Origin: Bodo saltans
Lineage: Eukaryota > Euglenozoa > Kinetoplastea > Eubodonida > Bodonidae
Assembly: GCA_001460835.1 (NCBI GenBank)
Contig: CYKH01000587.1
Coordinates: forward strand, 1 to 47,534
Direction: 5' to 3'
Length of the DNA: 47,534 bases
In this document: positions 1 to 8,689 of the stretch, one piece after another
Layout: each line of letters begins with the position of its first letter
How positions within the stretch are numbered: position 1 is the stretch's first letter
Notes under the pieces: generated by a model
What the model saw: only the letters and a program-made list of their open reading frames with translations
The model's database searches: none
What the model was told of the DNA's origin: nothing
Translations under genes and position numbers: made by a program

Positions 1-528
1 ATGGCGCGGCGGTATGCGGAGAAGCACGCCGCTGGCGCTGCCGCACCTGCACCCCGCGACACGGTGACGATTGTGCGCGAGAGCTGGGCGCGCGTGTCTG
101 GCGACCTGCAGGCTGTCGGCGATCTGTTCTACTCCAAGCTGTTCGAGACTGCGCCTGGCCTGAAGACGACCGTGTTCGCCGGGACGGATCTGCGCGCGCA
201 GTCGCTGCGCCTGATGGAGATGGTGGACGGCGCCGTGAAGCTGCTGGATGCGCCGGACAAGCTGATCCCTGCGCTGAAGGAGCTGGGCGAGCGCCACACC
301 GGGTACGGCACGCAGCCGGAGCACTACCCGGTGGTGGGCGAGGTGCTGATGGCGACGCTGAAGCTTGGGCTGGGCAGTGCGATGACGGCCGAGGTCGAGG
401 CTGCGTGGAGCGAGGTGTACGGGACGATCCAGCAGACGATGGTGGCTGGCTCGCTGAGCCCGCGCGGCGTCGAGATGGCGCGGCGATACGCGGAGAAGCA
501 CGCCGCTGGCGCTGCCGCACCTGCACCC
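1..528 (+). repeat. Near-identical globin linker repeat (1-54 and 475-528)
   Basis: Bases 1-54 and 475-528 match at 52 of 54 positions and encode the same linker, MARRYAEKHAAGAAAPAP. The spacing is 474 bases (158 codons), one globin unit. The first unit also has a much higher share of G or C at third codon positions than the units downstream of about base 540. This suggests recent duplication or gene conversion of the 5' units, and that more copies lie upstream of the window. Confidence 0.85.
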
Positions 529-3500
529 GCACGTACGCCCGCAGCTGCGGAACTGAAGATTCCATCGCCAGTTTCGCCTGTTCCTTCTGCTCCTTCGTCG
601 GATGCAGCTTTGAGCCAGCGGTTTGCCCGTGGTGCGCGACGTCAGAGTTTGAATGTTGTAGAAGTCCCTCCCACTTTGGAGGAAGCCATGGCGGTTGTAC
701 AAGAAGAGGGCGTTGCGCTTTGTGAAGCTGCCAATGGGCGCGTGTTCAATGCATTTCCTTCGTTGCACGATGAGATGGTTAGCAGCAAAGCAATGGAGAG
801 GATCTTTTTGGTGTGGTTGTCGGTTGCAAAAGCTGGTAACTCTGCAGCAAAGGACAGATCGTTGCAGCAAGCGTTGTCGAAACTTGGTGTGGAGCTAGCT
901 GGCGTTGGTTGCGCCATGACAACGGTTCCTGTGATTGGGATTGCTGTGAACAGTGCCATCGCATTTCTGTTGGATTTCCGAGACTATGACCGCGGTCCGT
1001 GGGCAACAGTCACAGCTCAGGTGATCAAGGGTGTGTCGGAAGGCATGCACTCTGACGTGGGACGACGAGCCCTTCAAGCCTTTTTTCAGAACCACGGATA
1101 CAGCAAGGTGTGCTCTGCGTCCGCTGATGACATTGCGCTGGTGGCAAGCGTATGGGTGTTTGTGAAGCCAAACCTTGAGGAGGTTGGCAATGAGTTTTAC
1201 GATCAGTTCTTCGCCAAGCACCAAGACTTGAAGGCAACCATTTTCTTAGGAACCAATTTCCTCACACAGGCCATTCGAGTCATGGAGATGTTTGACGCTG
1301 CCATCGAGGCGATGTGCGACCCCGTTGCACTAATGGAGTTGCTTGTTCCTTTAGGAGAGCGCCACGCCCTGTACGGCATTCGGAAAGAGCACTACGACAT
1401 CTTCTGGCCTGCCCTGTGCATCGCGCTGAAAGAGCAGCTAGGTGACAAGCTTACAGACGATGTTGTGCAATCATTGCACCGTGTGTACTACAAGGTGATC
1501 CAAGTTATGCTCGAGTCAGGCAAGACTGAGAGAGGCCGTGCCTATGGCCGTCAGTATTTAGTGCGCCACTGGTCTCAGTACAAGCCCCATTGCGATGTCG
1601 TTGCGGAGTCTTGGGCACGCATCTCCTCGGATCTCCCACTACTAGGGGCACGTTTCTACAACCACTTGTTTGATTTAGAACCCTCCTTGAAGGACACAGT
1701 CTTTGCGGAGGTTGACATGAAGAGCCAATCTCGACGGCTGATGGTGCTCATTGACCGACTCGTTGAGTCTTTTATCGACCCGGTCATGATGTTAGACTCT
1801 CTCCGGTCAGCGGGCGAGATACACGCGGGGTACGGGGTTGAGGAGGAACACTATGGGACCTTCGCCAAGGCGCTGGTGACAACGCTACGCTTCTCGCTGC
1901 ATCAAGAGTTCACCACATCGATTGAGGAATCGTGGAAAACAGTGTACGGTGTGTGGCAAGACGCAATGATCGACGGAAGCAACGGCACACGGGGACGAAT
2001 GCTATACGAGCAGTGGAAGGAGCGCACTGGCAACGCAGCACCCTCAGATGCTGAGGTAATCCAGCGGACGTGGAACCTTGTGCTTCGCCTTGGGGACACA
2101 CCCTATGCGTTTGGAGAAGCGTTCTACAATCAACTGTTTGTTTCCGATCCCCATCTGCAAGAGACGCTCTTCGAGCACTCAGATATGAAGGAAGTTCCGC
2201 GCAAGTTTGTGATGATGCTTGACACTGTCGTACGGCTCGCTGGCTCTCCAAGCCAAACGCAACATGAGGTATTGCTGACGCTTGGAGCACGCCACTGTTC
2301 TTACGGAGTCAGCTCTGATCACTACAACGCCGTTGTCAAGGCATTCATTGAAGTCCTCCGCATGCAGCTGGGTCCCCAGCACTTCAACAAGGAAATCGAC
2401 GCGACGTGGCGTAAATTCTTGAACCAAGTGTCCGACCTCATGCGAGAGGGTGCCGACACGAAGGCAGGGCGAACGCGTCTGCGTGCCTTTAAAGAAGCTC
2501 AGTGGAGAATGCACAGCGACACCTTCGACCGCGTGAAAGCATCCTGGGCAGCAATGGACAATGCCATCTTCTGTGGAGCTGTGCTACACGAACTCAGCAC
2601 CATCGAGCACCACGTCATGGAGGGCCCCATGAAGAACATCAACCAACATGATCTTTCCGTCAAGATTGCGGATTTCTTTAAGGACCTCTTGGACCTTATT
2701 GACGATCCGGATACCGTTGCGAACCTTTGCACGCTGCTTGGGCAACGTCATGCCGGTTACGGACTTGGCAAGACGCATCTGGCATCCTTCCACAAAGCAT
2801 TCCTCGCGACGCTTGAGGCGGCGGCCACGCAAGGTCCGAAGGACAAGCAAACGATGGCCGCATGGAAAAAGTTTTTAGACATTGTCACGACGCACATGGC
2901 CGACGGTATGCAGTCCGAGCGTGGCCGAGAGATGACAAAGAAGTTCGCCAACAAGAACACCCAAGCGAAGCGTACCGACGCAGAACTTGTTCGTGACAGC
3001 TGGGCAATGGTATCCGACGATCTTGCCGCCGTTGGTGACTTGTTTTACTCCAAACTATTCGAATACGACATTACCCTCCGCCAGACGGTGTTCCGCGGCA
3101 CCAACTTCGGTGCACAGGCCCGCATTGTGATGGAGTTTATCGATGCTGGTATTTCTCTGCTCGACAAGCCAGAGGAGTTGCATCGAGCATTGTACGAACT
3201 AGGAGAGCGCCATGGGCTTTACGGTATTGTAGAGGAGCACTACGCCCCCCTCGGCGAGGCGTTGTTGAGTGCCCTTCGGCAGGCAGTTGGCAGCGACTTC
3301 ACACCTGAGGTCGAGGGTGCGTGGGCTCGTGTCTTCACATTCATGAAGAACACCATTTTAGAAGGTACTCTTTCTCAACGCGGCCGTGCGCTGCTGGTGA
3401 AGTACTACACCCGACGCTGGAAGGAGATGGAGCCTGAGATCGAAATGGTCATCACTTCCTGGCGCCACTGCTCAGGCACTGCCTCCCGTCGTGCGTTTGA

Positions 3501-5934
3501 AGACGCAATGCTCAAACAGATGCGCAAGCAGGACGACATGATGGAGGAGACCATCTTCAAGATTGTCCCAGAGGCGGCTGATCACGGAGGCCACCCCGGT
3601 CAGCGCCTTGTGGTGATGATCGACTCGGCCATGGAGATGCTTCGAGATCGTGAGGCATTTGTGGTACGACTTCGTGAGCTCGGCGTTCGTCACGCGTGCT
3701 TCGGTCTCACCAAGGAGCACGTGTTGGCCATCAGCCTCGTGCTGCCTCGGGCGCTGTACGACATTCACAAGGCGACATGGTCGGATGAGTTGGAGGCGGG
3801 ATGGATTCGTGTGTTTGCTGCCATGCAGACACACCTTCTCGAAGGCCTGCATTCTGACAAGGGAAAAGAACTCACGCGTCAGTTTGCCCAACGGCACGGC
3901 CTCTTCACGCCTACCATCGTCCGCACGATTCGCACAACGTGGGCAGCAGCGACGAAGGATATGGATGCCTTCGGGGACCGCCTCTACACTGCCGTGTTTG
4001 CATTGGACAGGACCCTTAAGGAGACAATCTTTAAGGGCACCAACATGAGTGCTCAGGCACATCATATTATCGAAACCCTAGACAGTTGTGTTCGCATCAT
4101 GGACCAGCCGAACCACCTCATGTCCATGCTGCGGCAGCTCGGTGTGCGGCACGGTGCGTACGGTGTGGGCCGGCATCACTACCCTACCATCGGCAAGGCG
4201 CTCATCAGTGCACTAGAGGGGTCGCTTGAGGACAAATTCACCTTGGAGGTGAACAAGTCGTGGACAAAGTTTTTTAATGTGATTGAGCGATCTATGCTTG
4301 AGGGGACTGAGTCTGAAAAGGGAAAGAACCTTGCAGCAAGCTACGCTGCACGCAACGCAAGCGCATCGCCAAAAGACACTCTTGCAGAAGCGGTTGACAC
4401 CAGCGGCAGGAGGCTGAAGGTTGCCCTTGCGGAAGAGAGTCACTACAGCGAAGGTGCGTTGGCGGAGTTCTTCGAGACATACCACAGACTCATTCAAGAC
4501 CCAAGAGTGGTGTTGACCGACAGCCTTGAGTTTGTTTCCCGACTGCAGCTCAGTGCGCTCAAAAGCCTCGTGTTCAAGTTGCTCACTCTGCTGGAGCGCG
4601 CGGATCGTGTGCCTGAGCTCACCGCTATTCAGGACATCAAATTGACTCGATGCTACGGCCTCCCCCCTGACGCACTGTCTACCATGCTCGTTCCTAAGCT
4701 CCGCAAAGCCATCGCCAGTGCACAACTTATGAACGGCCTTGAGGCGGTCGTGAGGGTGATGGAAACGTTGTGCAACAAGGCGATCCCGGCTGATATCCTG
4801 AAGCGCGACGCTGCAGCATTCTCTGCTTTTGTCGAGTTTGCTGTTGCGTCGGCAGACCTCGAGGGGCGTTTTGCGGCCGCATTCTTAGCAACCGCCGTGA
4901 GTTCGGACTCCATTGGGTTCGATCTGCAATCTGCGCGAAACATCATCCGACGCATTGAACTCATCGGCTTGCTCCGCGAGGTGGGCTCCGGCTTCGAGTC
5001 TCACCAACGAACACTCATGACGTGCGCTACGATGGCCTTACGCCTTGGGACGATCGGCATCGCCAAGCCTTCACAGTTCCTCCACGACACGTTGCTAAGT
5101 TCTGCCAAGGAGAACCTTGTACGAGCAAAGATTCCTCAAGTGAACCTTACGAGAGCAGTGACGGTCATTAGTGCCGTCGCTGAAATTTTGTGTGTGGTGG
5201 AGCCCATCAGCTTCACCGACCACGATCGCACGCTTGCGCATCAATGGCTAAAACACACAGAGGAGACTACCTTCATGCGCCTCTACCCAGACATGGCGGA
5301 CACACTGCCTGCTCTGCGAACCACCGTGTACCAGCGCGCATCGATGACCAGCGTGCATCTAGCCTTCTATCGCTCCTTGGTGCGTGTGTGCGACGTGAAC
5401 ATGAATGTCGATGACACTCGCTACATTCTGAAGTCTGTTGGCACTCGCCACGCGGTGAGTGGCATTTACGCGGAGCACTACCACGTGCTCGCAGCGTGCT
5501 TCAGCAGCATTATTCACCACGCTGAGATCACTGCACCTGAGCCTAGTTTGATGCTTGCGATTCGTTGGGTCATGCGACAAATGCAGACTGCTGCGAATTC
5601 TATGCAGCAGCGTGCGCTCACGCAATACAATGATGCCGACATCAAGAGCATTATTCGAGTGCAGGCACAGAGCCGCATGAAGAGCGCGCGACGTGTCATG
5701 TTCAAACTACGGTTACTGGGAGCGGGCACCCTCAAAGAAATCTTGAACCTCAAGGACGATGATGAACATGATGAAGACGACGACGACTGGGACAAGGAGG
5801 TCGCCCTGTCCAAGAAAGACGTTGCCTCGGTACGCCTTATCTGGACCAGCATCTTGGACCGCCAGCTCAACTGCTTCTTCGAGGCATTCTCGTCGCTGCC
5901 CACTACCGGCGCGCCAAAGCTCTCGTTGAGGTAA
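1..5934 (+). CDS. Giant tandem multidomain globin (polyglobin), 5'-partial
   Basis: At least 1977 residues made almost wholly of globin domains. The recurring signature is W near the start, FYxxLF, a Q about 20 residues later, then LGxRHxxYGxxxxHY and a W in the last helix. Proximal (F8) histidines lie at residues 99, 455, 608, 765, 917, 1071, 1231, 1384 and 1817, mostly 152-160 residues apart. The larger gaps fit three degenerate globins lacking this His (about 200-385, 1440-1590 and 1600-1735). Units 1, 3, 4, 7 and 9 keep Tyr-B10, Gln-E7 and His-F8, the haem pocket of flavohaemoglobins and single-domain globins, so O2 or NO binding is likely; no reductase domain is seen. An IQ-like motif and an acidic stretch lie near the C-terminus. 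The ATG at base 1 is probably internal, because its first 18 codons recur as the linker after unit 1 at 475-528. The reading continues past the stop. Confidence 0.85.
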   Translation: MARRYAEKHAAGAAAPAPRDTVTIVRESWARVSGDLQAVGDLFYSKLFETAPGLKTTVFAGTDLRAQSLRLMEMVDGAVKLLDAPDKLIPALKELGERHTGYGTQPEHYPVVGEVLMATLKLGLGSAMTAEVEAAWSEVYGTIQQTMVAGSLSPRGVEMARRYAEKHAAGAAAPAPARTPAAAELKIPSPVSPVPSAPSSDAALSQRFARGARRQSLNVVEVPPTLEEAMAVVQEEGVALCEAANGRVFNAFPSLHDEMVSSKAMERIFLVWLSVAKAGNSAAKDRSLQQALSKLGVELAGVGCAMTTVPVIGIAVNSAIAFLLDFRDYDRGPWATVTAQVIKGVSEGMHSDVGRRALQAFFQNHGYSKVCSASADDIALVASVWVFVKPNLEEVGNEFYDQFFAKHQDLKATIFLGTNFLTQAIRVMEMFDAAIEAMCDPVALMELLVPLGERHALYGIRKEHYDIFWPALCIALKEQLGDKLTDDVVQSLHRVYYKVIQVMLESGKTERGRAYGRQYLVRHWSQYKPHCDVVAESWARISSDLPLLGARFYNHLFDLEPSLKDTVFAEVDMKSQSRRLMVLIDRLVESFIDPVMMLDSLRSAGEIHAGYGVEEEHYGTFAKALVTTLRFSLHQEFTTSIEESWKTVYGVWQDAMIDGSNGTRGRMLYEQWKERTGNAAPSDAEVIQRTWNLVLRLGDTPYAFGEAFYNQLFVSDPHLQETLFEHSDMKEVPRKFVMMLDTVVRLAGSPSQTQHEVLLTLGARHCSYGVSSDHYNAVVKAFIEVLRMQLGPQHFNKEIDATWRKFLNQVSDLMREGADTKAGRTRLRAFKEAQWRMHSDTFDRVKASWAAMDNAIFCGAVLHELSTIEHHVMEGPMKNINQHDLSVKIADFFKDLLDLIDDPDTVANLCTLLGQRHAGYGLGKTHLASFHKAFLATLEAAATQGPKDKQTMAAWKKFLDIVTTHMADGMQSERGREMTKKFANKNTQAKRTDAELVRDSWAMVSDDLAAVGDLFYSKLFEYDITLRQTVFRGTNFGAQARIVMEFIDAGISLLDKPEELHRALYELGERHGLYGIVEEHYAPLGEALLSALRQAVGSDFTPEVEGAWARVFTFMKNTILEGTLSQRGRALLVKYYTRRWKEMEPEIEMVITSWRHCSGTASRRAFEDAMLKQMRKQDDMMEETIFKIVPEAADHGGHPGQRLVVMIDSAMEMLRDREAFVVRLRELGVRHACFGLTKEHVLAISLVLPRALYDIHKATWSDELEAGWIRVFAAMQTHLLEGLHSDKGKELTRQFAQRHGLFTPTIVRTIRTTWAAATKDMDAFGDRLYTAVFALDRTLKETIFKGTNMSAQAHHIIETLDSCVRIMDQPNHLMSMLRQLGVRHGAYGVGRHHYPTIGKALISALEGSLEDKFTLEVNKSWTKFFNVIERSMLEGTESEKGKNLAASYAARNASASPKDTLAEAVDTSGRRLKVALAEESHYSEGALAEFFETYHRLIQDPRVVLTDSLEFVSRLQLSALKSLVFKLLTLLERADRVPELTAIQDIKLTRCYGLPPDALSTMLVPKLRKAIASAQLMNGLEAVVRVMETLCNKAIPADILKRDAAAFSAFVEFAVASADLEGRFAAAFLATAVSSDSIGFDLQSARNIIRRIELIGLLREVGSGFESHQRTLMTCATMALRLGTIGIAKPSQFLHDTLLSSAKENLVRAKIPQVNLTRAVTVISAVAEILCVVEPISFTDHDRTLAHQWLKHTEETTFMRLYPDMADTLPALRTTVYQRASMTSVHLAFYRSLVRVCDVNMNVDDTRYILKSVGTRHAVSGIYAEHYHVLAACFSSIIHHAEITAPEPSLMLAIRWVMRQMQTAANSMQQRALTQYNDADIKSIIRVQAQSRMKSARRVMFKLRLLGAGTLKEILNLKDDDEHDEDDDDWDKEVALSKKDVASVRLIWTSILDRQLNCFFEAFSSLPTTGAPKLSLR

Positions 5935-6093
5935 GTTCGCTACTCGGGGAGACTTGAGCGTTTCGGCCGGCACTTCGTCTTCGACAAGTGCATTGACAAT
6001 ATCGAAGACTTGGAAGTGCTGCGCCCCGATCTTCAACAACTCGGCCACCTTCACAGGAGCAAAGGCGTCGACATGGCCATCTTCCAAGAGTAA
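5935..6093 (+). pseudogene. In-frame globin continuation beyond the TAA stop of the polyglobin gene
   Basis: After the TAA at 5932-5934 the same frame stays open for 52 codons to a TAA at 6091-6093. The peptide fits the E and F helices of the last globin unit: it aligns without gaps to unit 4 over about 26 residues before the proximal His and ends LGHLHRSKGV, with the His at bases 6052-6054. The spacing from the B-helix FF to this His is 59 residues, against 56 in unit 4. The stop therefore falls inside a globin domain. A nonsense change, an error in the sequence, or stop read-through would each explain it. The G and H helices are not recognisable beyond 6093. Confidence 0.7.
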
Positions 6094-6442
6094 CCGCCGG
6101 TGGAACGCTGCCGGCACGACTTCATAACGGGACTACCTTTCGTGGGGATGTGTGCACAACGCACCTGGTAGAAGATGTCACAGTAGTGGTTGTACTACTA
6201 CAGGGTTTTCTCGCGGATTTTTCAAAAAGGGGGAGAGGGGGTGAAAGGGGAGTGCAAAGTAAGCTAAGTGATGCATCGCCTTTCTAAGTGCGTTGAGGAT
6301 GTGTGAATTCAATGTGTATCAACCAGAGACCTTCTCAAAACAAAGGGGCTGCTCATCATAACCCGATATGAATCTGCAGTCTCAGTGAATTAGCCTTTTC
6401 CCCATTTCTTCCGATTAGATAGAGTTCATATTTTTCTCTTGC
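6094..6442 (+). other. Intergenic region with probable trans-splice acceptor
   Basis: No gene is seen. A G-rich purine stretch lies at about 6228-6257. A pyrimidine tract at 6394-6413 followed by AG at 6417-6418 is the likely spliced-leader acceptor for the next gene; no ATG lies between it and the start at 6443. Confidence 0.5.
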
Positions 6443-8575
6443 ATGACATGGGGGCATCATACCATCGAAGGCATAGCGACTCTCACAACAATCGCGTCGT
6501 TGTTATTCGTCCTAGGACCAGGCAGTATGCCGTCATCATGGGACAGACTGCCACCGGGAGATAGTGGGGAGCTCATCATGGCAGCAGTCTCCTTGACGCC
6601 GCCTCATCCTCCGGGCTATCCTTTGTTTGTATGGCTGTATCATCTTACGCTGCAATGGTTGACGAGGTTGTTGGATGTCCCCCCTACCGCGGTATGTGCA
6701 GGCGTGTCCTTCACCCTGGTCGCTCTTGGCTGGACGATGATGTCCCACCTTGCTGTGGCAAGTTATGAGAAGCAGCTCGGCATGCCGGCGAGAATCTGTT
6801 CGAGAGCTGCGTTTGTTGTGATGTCACACTGGTGCAGCCCCAACAGCGTACGTGACCTGCTGACCCAGACAGAAGTGTTTAGTCTGCACTGGTTCTTATC
6901 GGCGATGTTGGTGTCAAGTGCTGCTTGCAGTGGGTGGTTCACGTTTATGTTTGTGGCGGTGCTTTGTGGATCTAACCAACACATGTCCCTCTTTGCAGTG
7001 GTACCATTGGCCGTTGCGTGCTGGTGGCGGTGCAGACCAAGCGTATTGCGTCACGTGCTCCTCAGCGGTATGGTAGGATGCGTCGCATTAGCAGCAGTCT
7101 ATGCATCGATGATGTGGATGAGCACGAGTGACGTGTACGCATGGGGCGACCTCACAACAGTACCTGCCATCCTTCGCCACGTACTTCGAATGGAGTATGG
7201 CTCGCTTCGCCTTCACAGCGGACGCGGCATTCATGCAGTCGCAGAGTGGCGCGCTACCAACGAGGTATTCTGGAAGTGGGCGACAGAGCGATCTCCACTC
7301 GCGTTCGTGTTTCTGACGCTGGCTTGCATTGGAAGTGTCGTCTCCTTTTTAGGCTCAAAGAGGTCCCGCATCGCTACTTCACGTGCCATCACTGCAGCGT
7401 TGCTTTGTTGGATTGCAACTGGGAGCGTGATTGTGTTCAACAGTCTGATTAACCTGCCGCTTAGCGCCACTCACACGATCACAGGCGCGCTGCATTGTCA
7501 AGTGGTTGGTCGACTATGGAGCCACTTGTGGATTCCATTGTCGCTACTTGCTGCTGACGGTGCCTGCTGGTGTGGTGCTTGGGGCGGAAGGTGGCTGAAT
7601 ACTCCCACGTCGATGGGAGCAGTGGCTGCGATCGTTGCGGCGATGATATCACTCATGGTAGTTGTTGAGGACGCCACTTCGGTGGTGCCGGTTGAATACC
7701 TGCACCAGCTGCGCAGCCTGCACGATGCTTACGCGGAGTCATTGTTGGTGTCGCTTCCACAAAATGCTATCATTGTGACCACAGGTGATCAACCACTCAC
7801 TGCGCTTCGACACGCCCAGCGGGCTCGTGGGCTGCGGCCCGACGTGATTCATATTGACAGAGAGACGTCGTGGTATGCATGGTTTCATCGCAAGATGGGA
7901 GAACCCCAATACTCTCGCCGCATTTCGTGGCCCCCGTCAAGCGGCGATGGTTTTGTGAGCGTTGCTTCCCTCGCACACCGAAACGTACCCCAACGTCGCT
8001 TGTTTGTCATGGAAGACAAGGAGCTAGCAGCAGAGGGAGTGAAGATCAAAGAAACATTCGTGATGCGATTTGGTGAAGATGGGTGGCTGTATGAGATCGT
8101 GCCACAATTGAAAGATCGGTGCAGCCGTGACGCTTGTCGCGTTCATGGAGCACCTCCGTTGCCCCGCGGATTGAGGCGGTTTGCATGTCTTGTGCAAAAT
8201 TCTCACATATCTTGGAGATGGAGCGATGTGTCAGTGTTTTGCCACGCACAGACGACGTTACCGCAGTCTCCCTCGCCAGACGTATTCGTACTGCGCAACC
8301 ACGTCAGACTTGTAGGACGGCGTCACCCTTGGGAAGCACTGGTGCTGCAGCAGTACCACCTCAGCGTCAAACACGCGTTGCTGCAAGCGGCCGACGCTGC
8401 ACAGCGCTGCTGTAGCAATCGTAGTACCTTTGCGGCGGCCCTTTCCAATATTCGTGACGAGGCGCACCGCAGGCTTCTTCAAGAATATTTTGTGGACGAA
8501 GAAACGTATGACACTTCCATCGTGCCGTTCAAAGCTCTGCTAAATCGAACGATCGCTGCACTTGCGCAACTGTAA
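6443..8575 (+). CDS. TMEM260/DUF2723-type protein O-mannosyltransferase
   Basis: A 710-residue polytopic membrane protein. The first luminal loop has the family hallmark PPGDSGEL (residues 37-44, with the acidic D40 and E43) followed by the HPPGYPLF motif at 55-62, as in DUF2723 proteins and human TMEM260. About nine or ten hydrophobic segments fill residues 10-420. The rest is a soluble, probably luminal, C-terminal part that includes the stretch IIVTTGDQPLTALRHAQ around 450, also typical of the family. TMEM260 is an ER enzyme that transfers mannose from a dolichol-linked donor to Ser/Thr of IPT domains in plexins and receptor kinases; the acceptor here is unknown. The first ATG after the probable splice acceptor is used. 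The family call is firm, the exact substrate is not. Confidence 0.8.
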   Translation: MTWGHHTIEGIATLTTIASLLFVLGPGSMPSSWDRLPPGDSGELIMAAVSLTPPHPPGYPLFVWLYHLTLQWLTRLLDVPPTAVCAGVSFTLVALGWTMMSHLAVASYEKQLGMPARICSRAAFVVMSHWCSPNSVRDLLTQTEVFSLHWFLSAMLVSSAACSGWFTFMFVAVLCGSNQHMSLFAVVPLAVACWWRCRPSVLRHVLLSGMVGCVALAAVYASMMWMSTSDVYAWGDLTTVPAILRHVLRMEYGSLRLHSGRGIHAVAEWRATNEVFWKWATERSPLAFVFLTLACIGSVVSFLGSKRSRIATSRAITAALLCWIATGSVIVFNSLINLPLSATHTITGALHCQVVGRLWSHLWIPLSLLAADGACWCGAWGGRWLNTPTSMGAVAAIVAAMISLMVVVEDATSVVPVEYLHQLRSLHDAYAESLLVSLPQNAIIVTTGDQPLTALRHAQRARGLRPDVIHIDRETSWYAWFHRKMGEPQYSRRISWPPSSGDGFVSVASLAHRNVPQRRLFVMEDKELAAEGVKIKETFVMRFGEDGWLYEIVPQLKDRCSRDACRVHGAPPLPRGLRRFACLVQNSHISWRWSDVSVFCHAQTTLPQSPSPDVFVLRNHVRLVGRRHPWEALVLQQYHLSVKHALLQAADAAQRCCSNRSTFAAALSNIRDEAHRRLLQEYFVDEETYDTSIVPFKALLNRTIAALAQL

Positions 8576-8689
8576 TGTTTGGTAACGCTTTTGTAAAAAG
8601 ACACAATTTTTAAAAAAGTTTCGCAGCAAATGTTATGTTATCATTTCGTTTGAACTGGCTGAAACAGGCTGAATAGGACTTAGAACAAA

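Noticed and set aside
5931-6093. A cis-intron starting at GTAAGT (5931)
   Set aside because: Globin similarity continues in frame directly after the stop, so the sequence after GTAAGT behaves as coding rather than intron. A splice consensus alone is not enough in a group where introns are very rare.
5713-6117. Antisense open frame over the end of the polyglobin gene
   Set aside because: The + strand carries clear globin sequence here on both sides of the stop; the antisense peptide shows no family.
6228-6257. Possible G-quadruplex in the G-rich stretch
   Set aside because: Only three runs of four or more G lie close together, so an intramolecular four-run structure is not supported.
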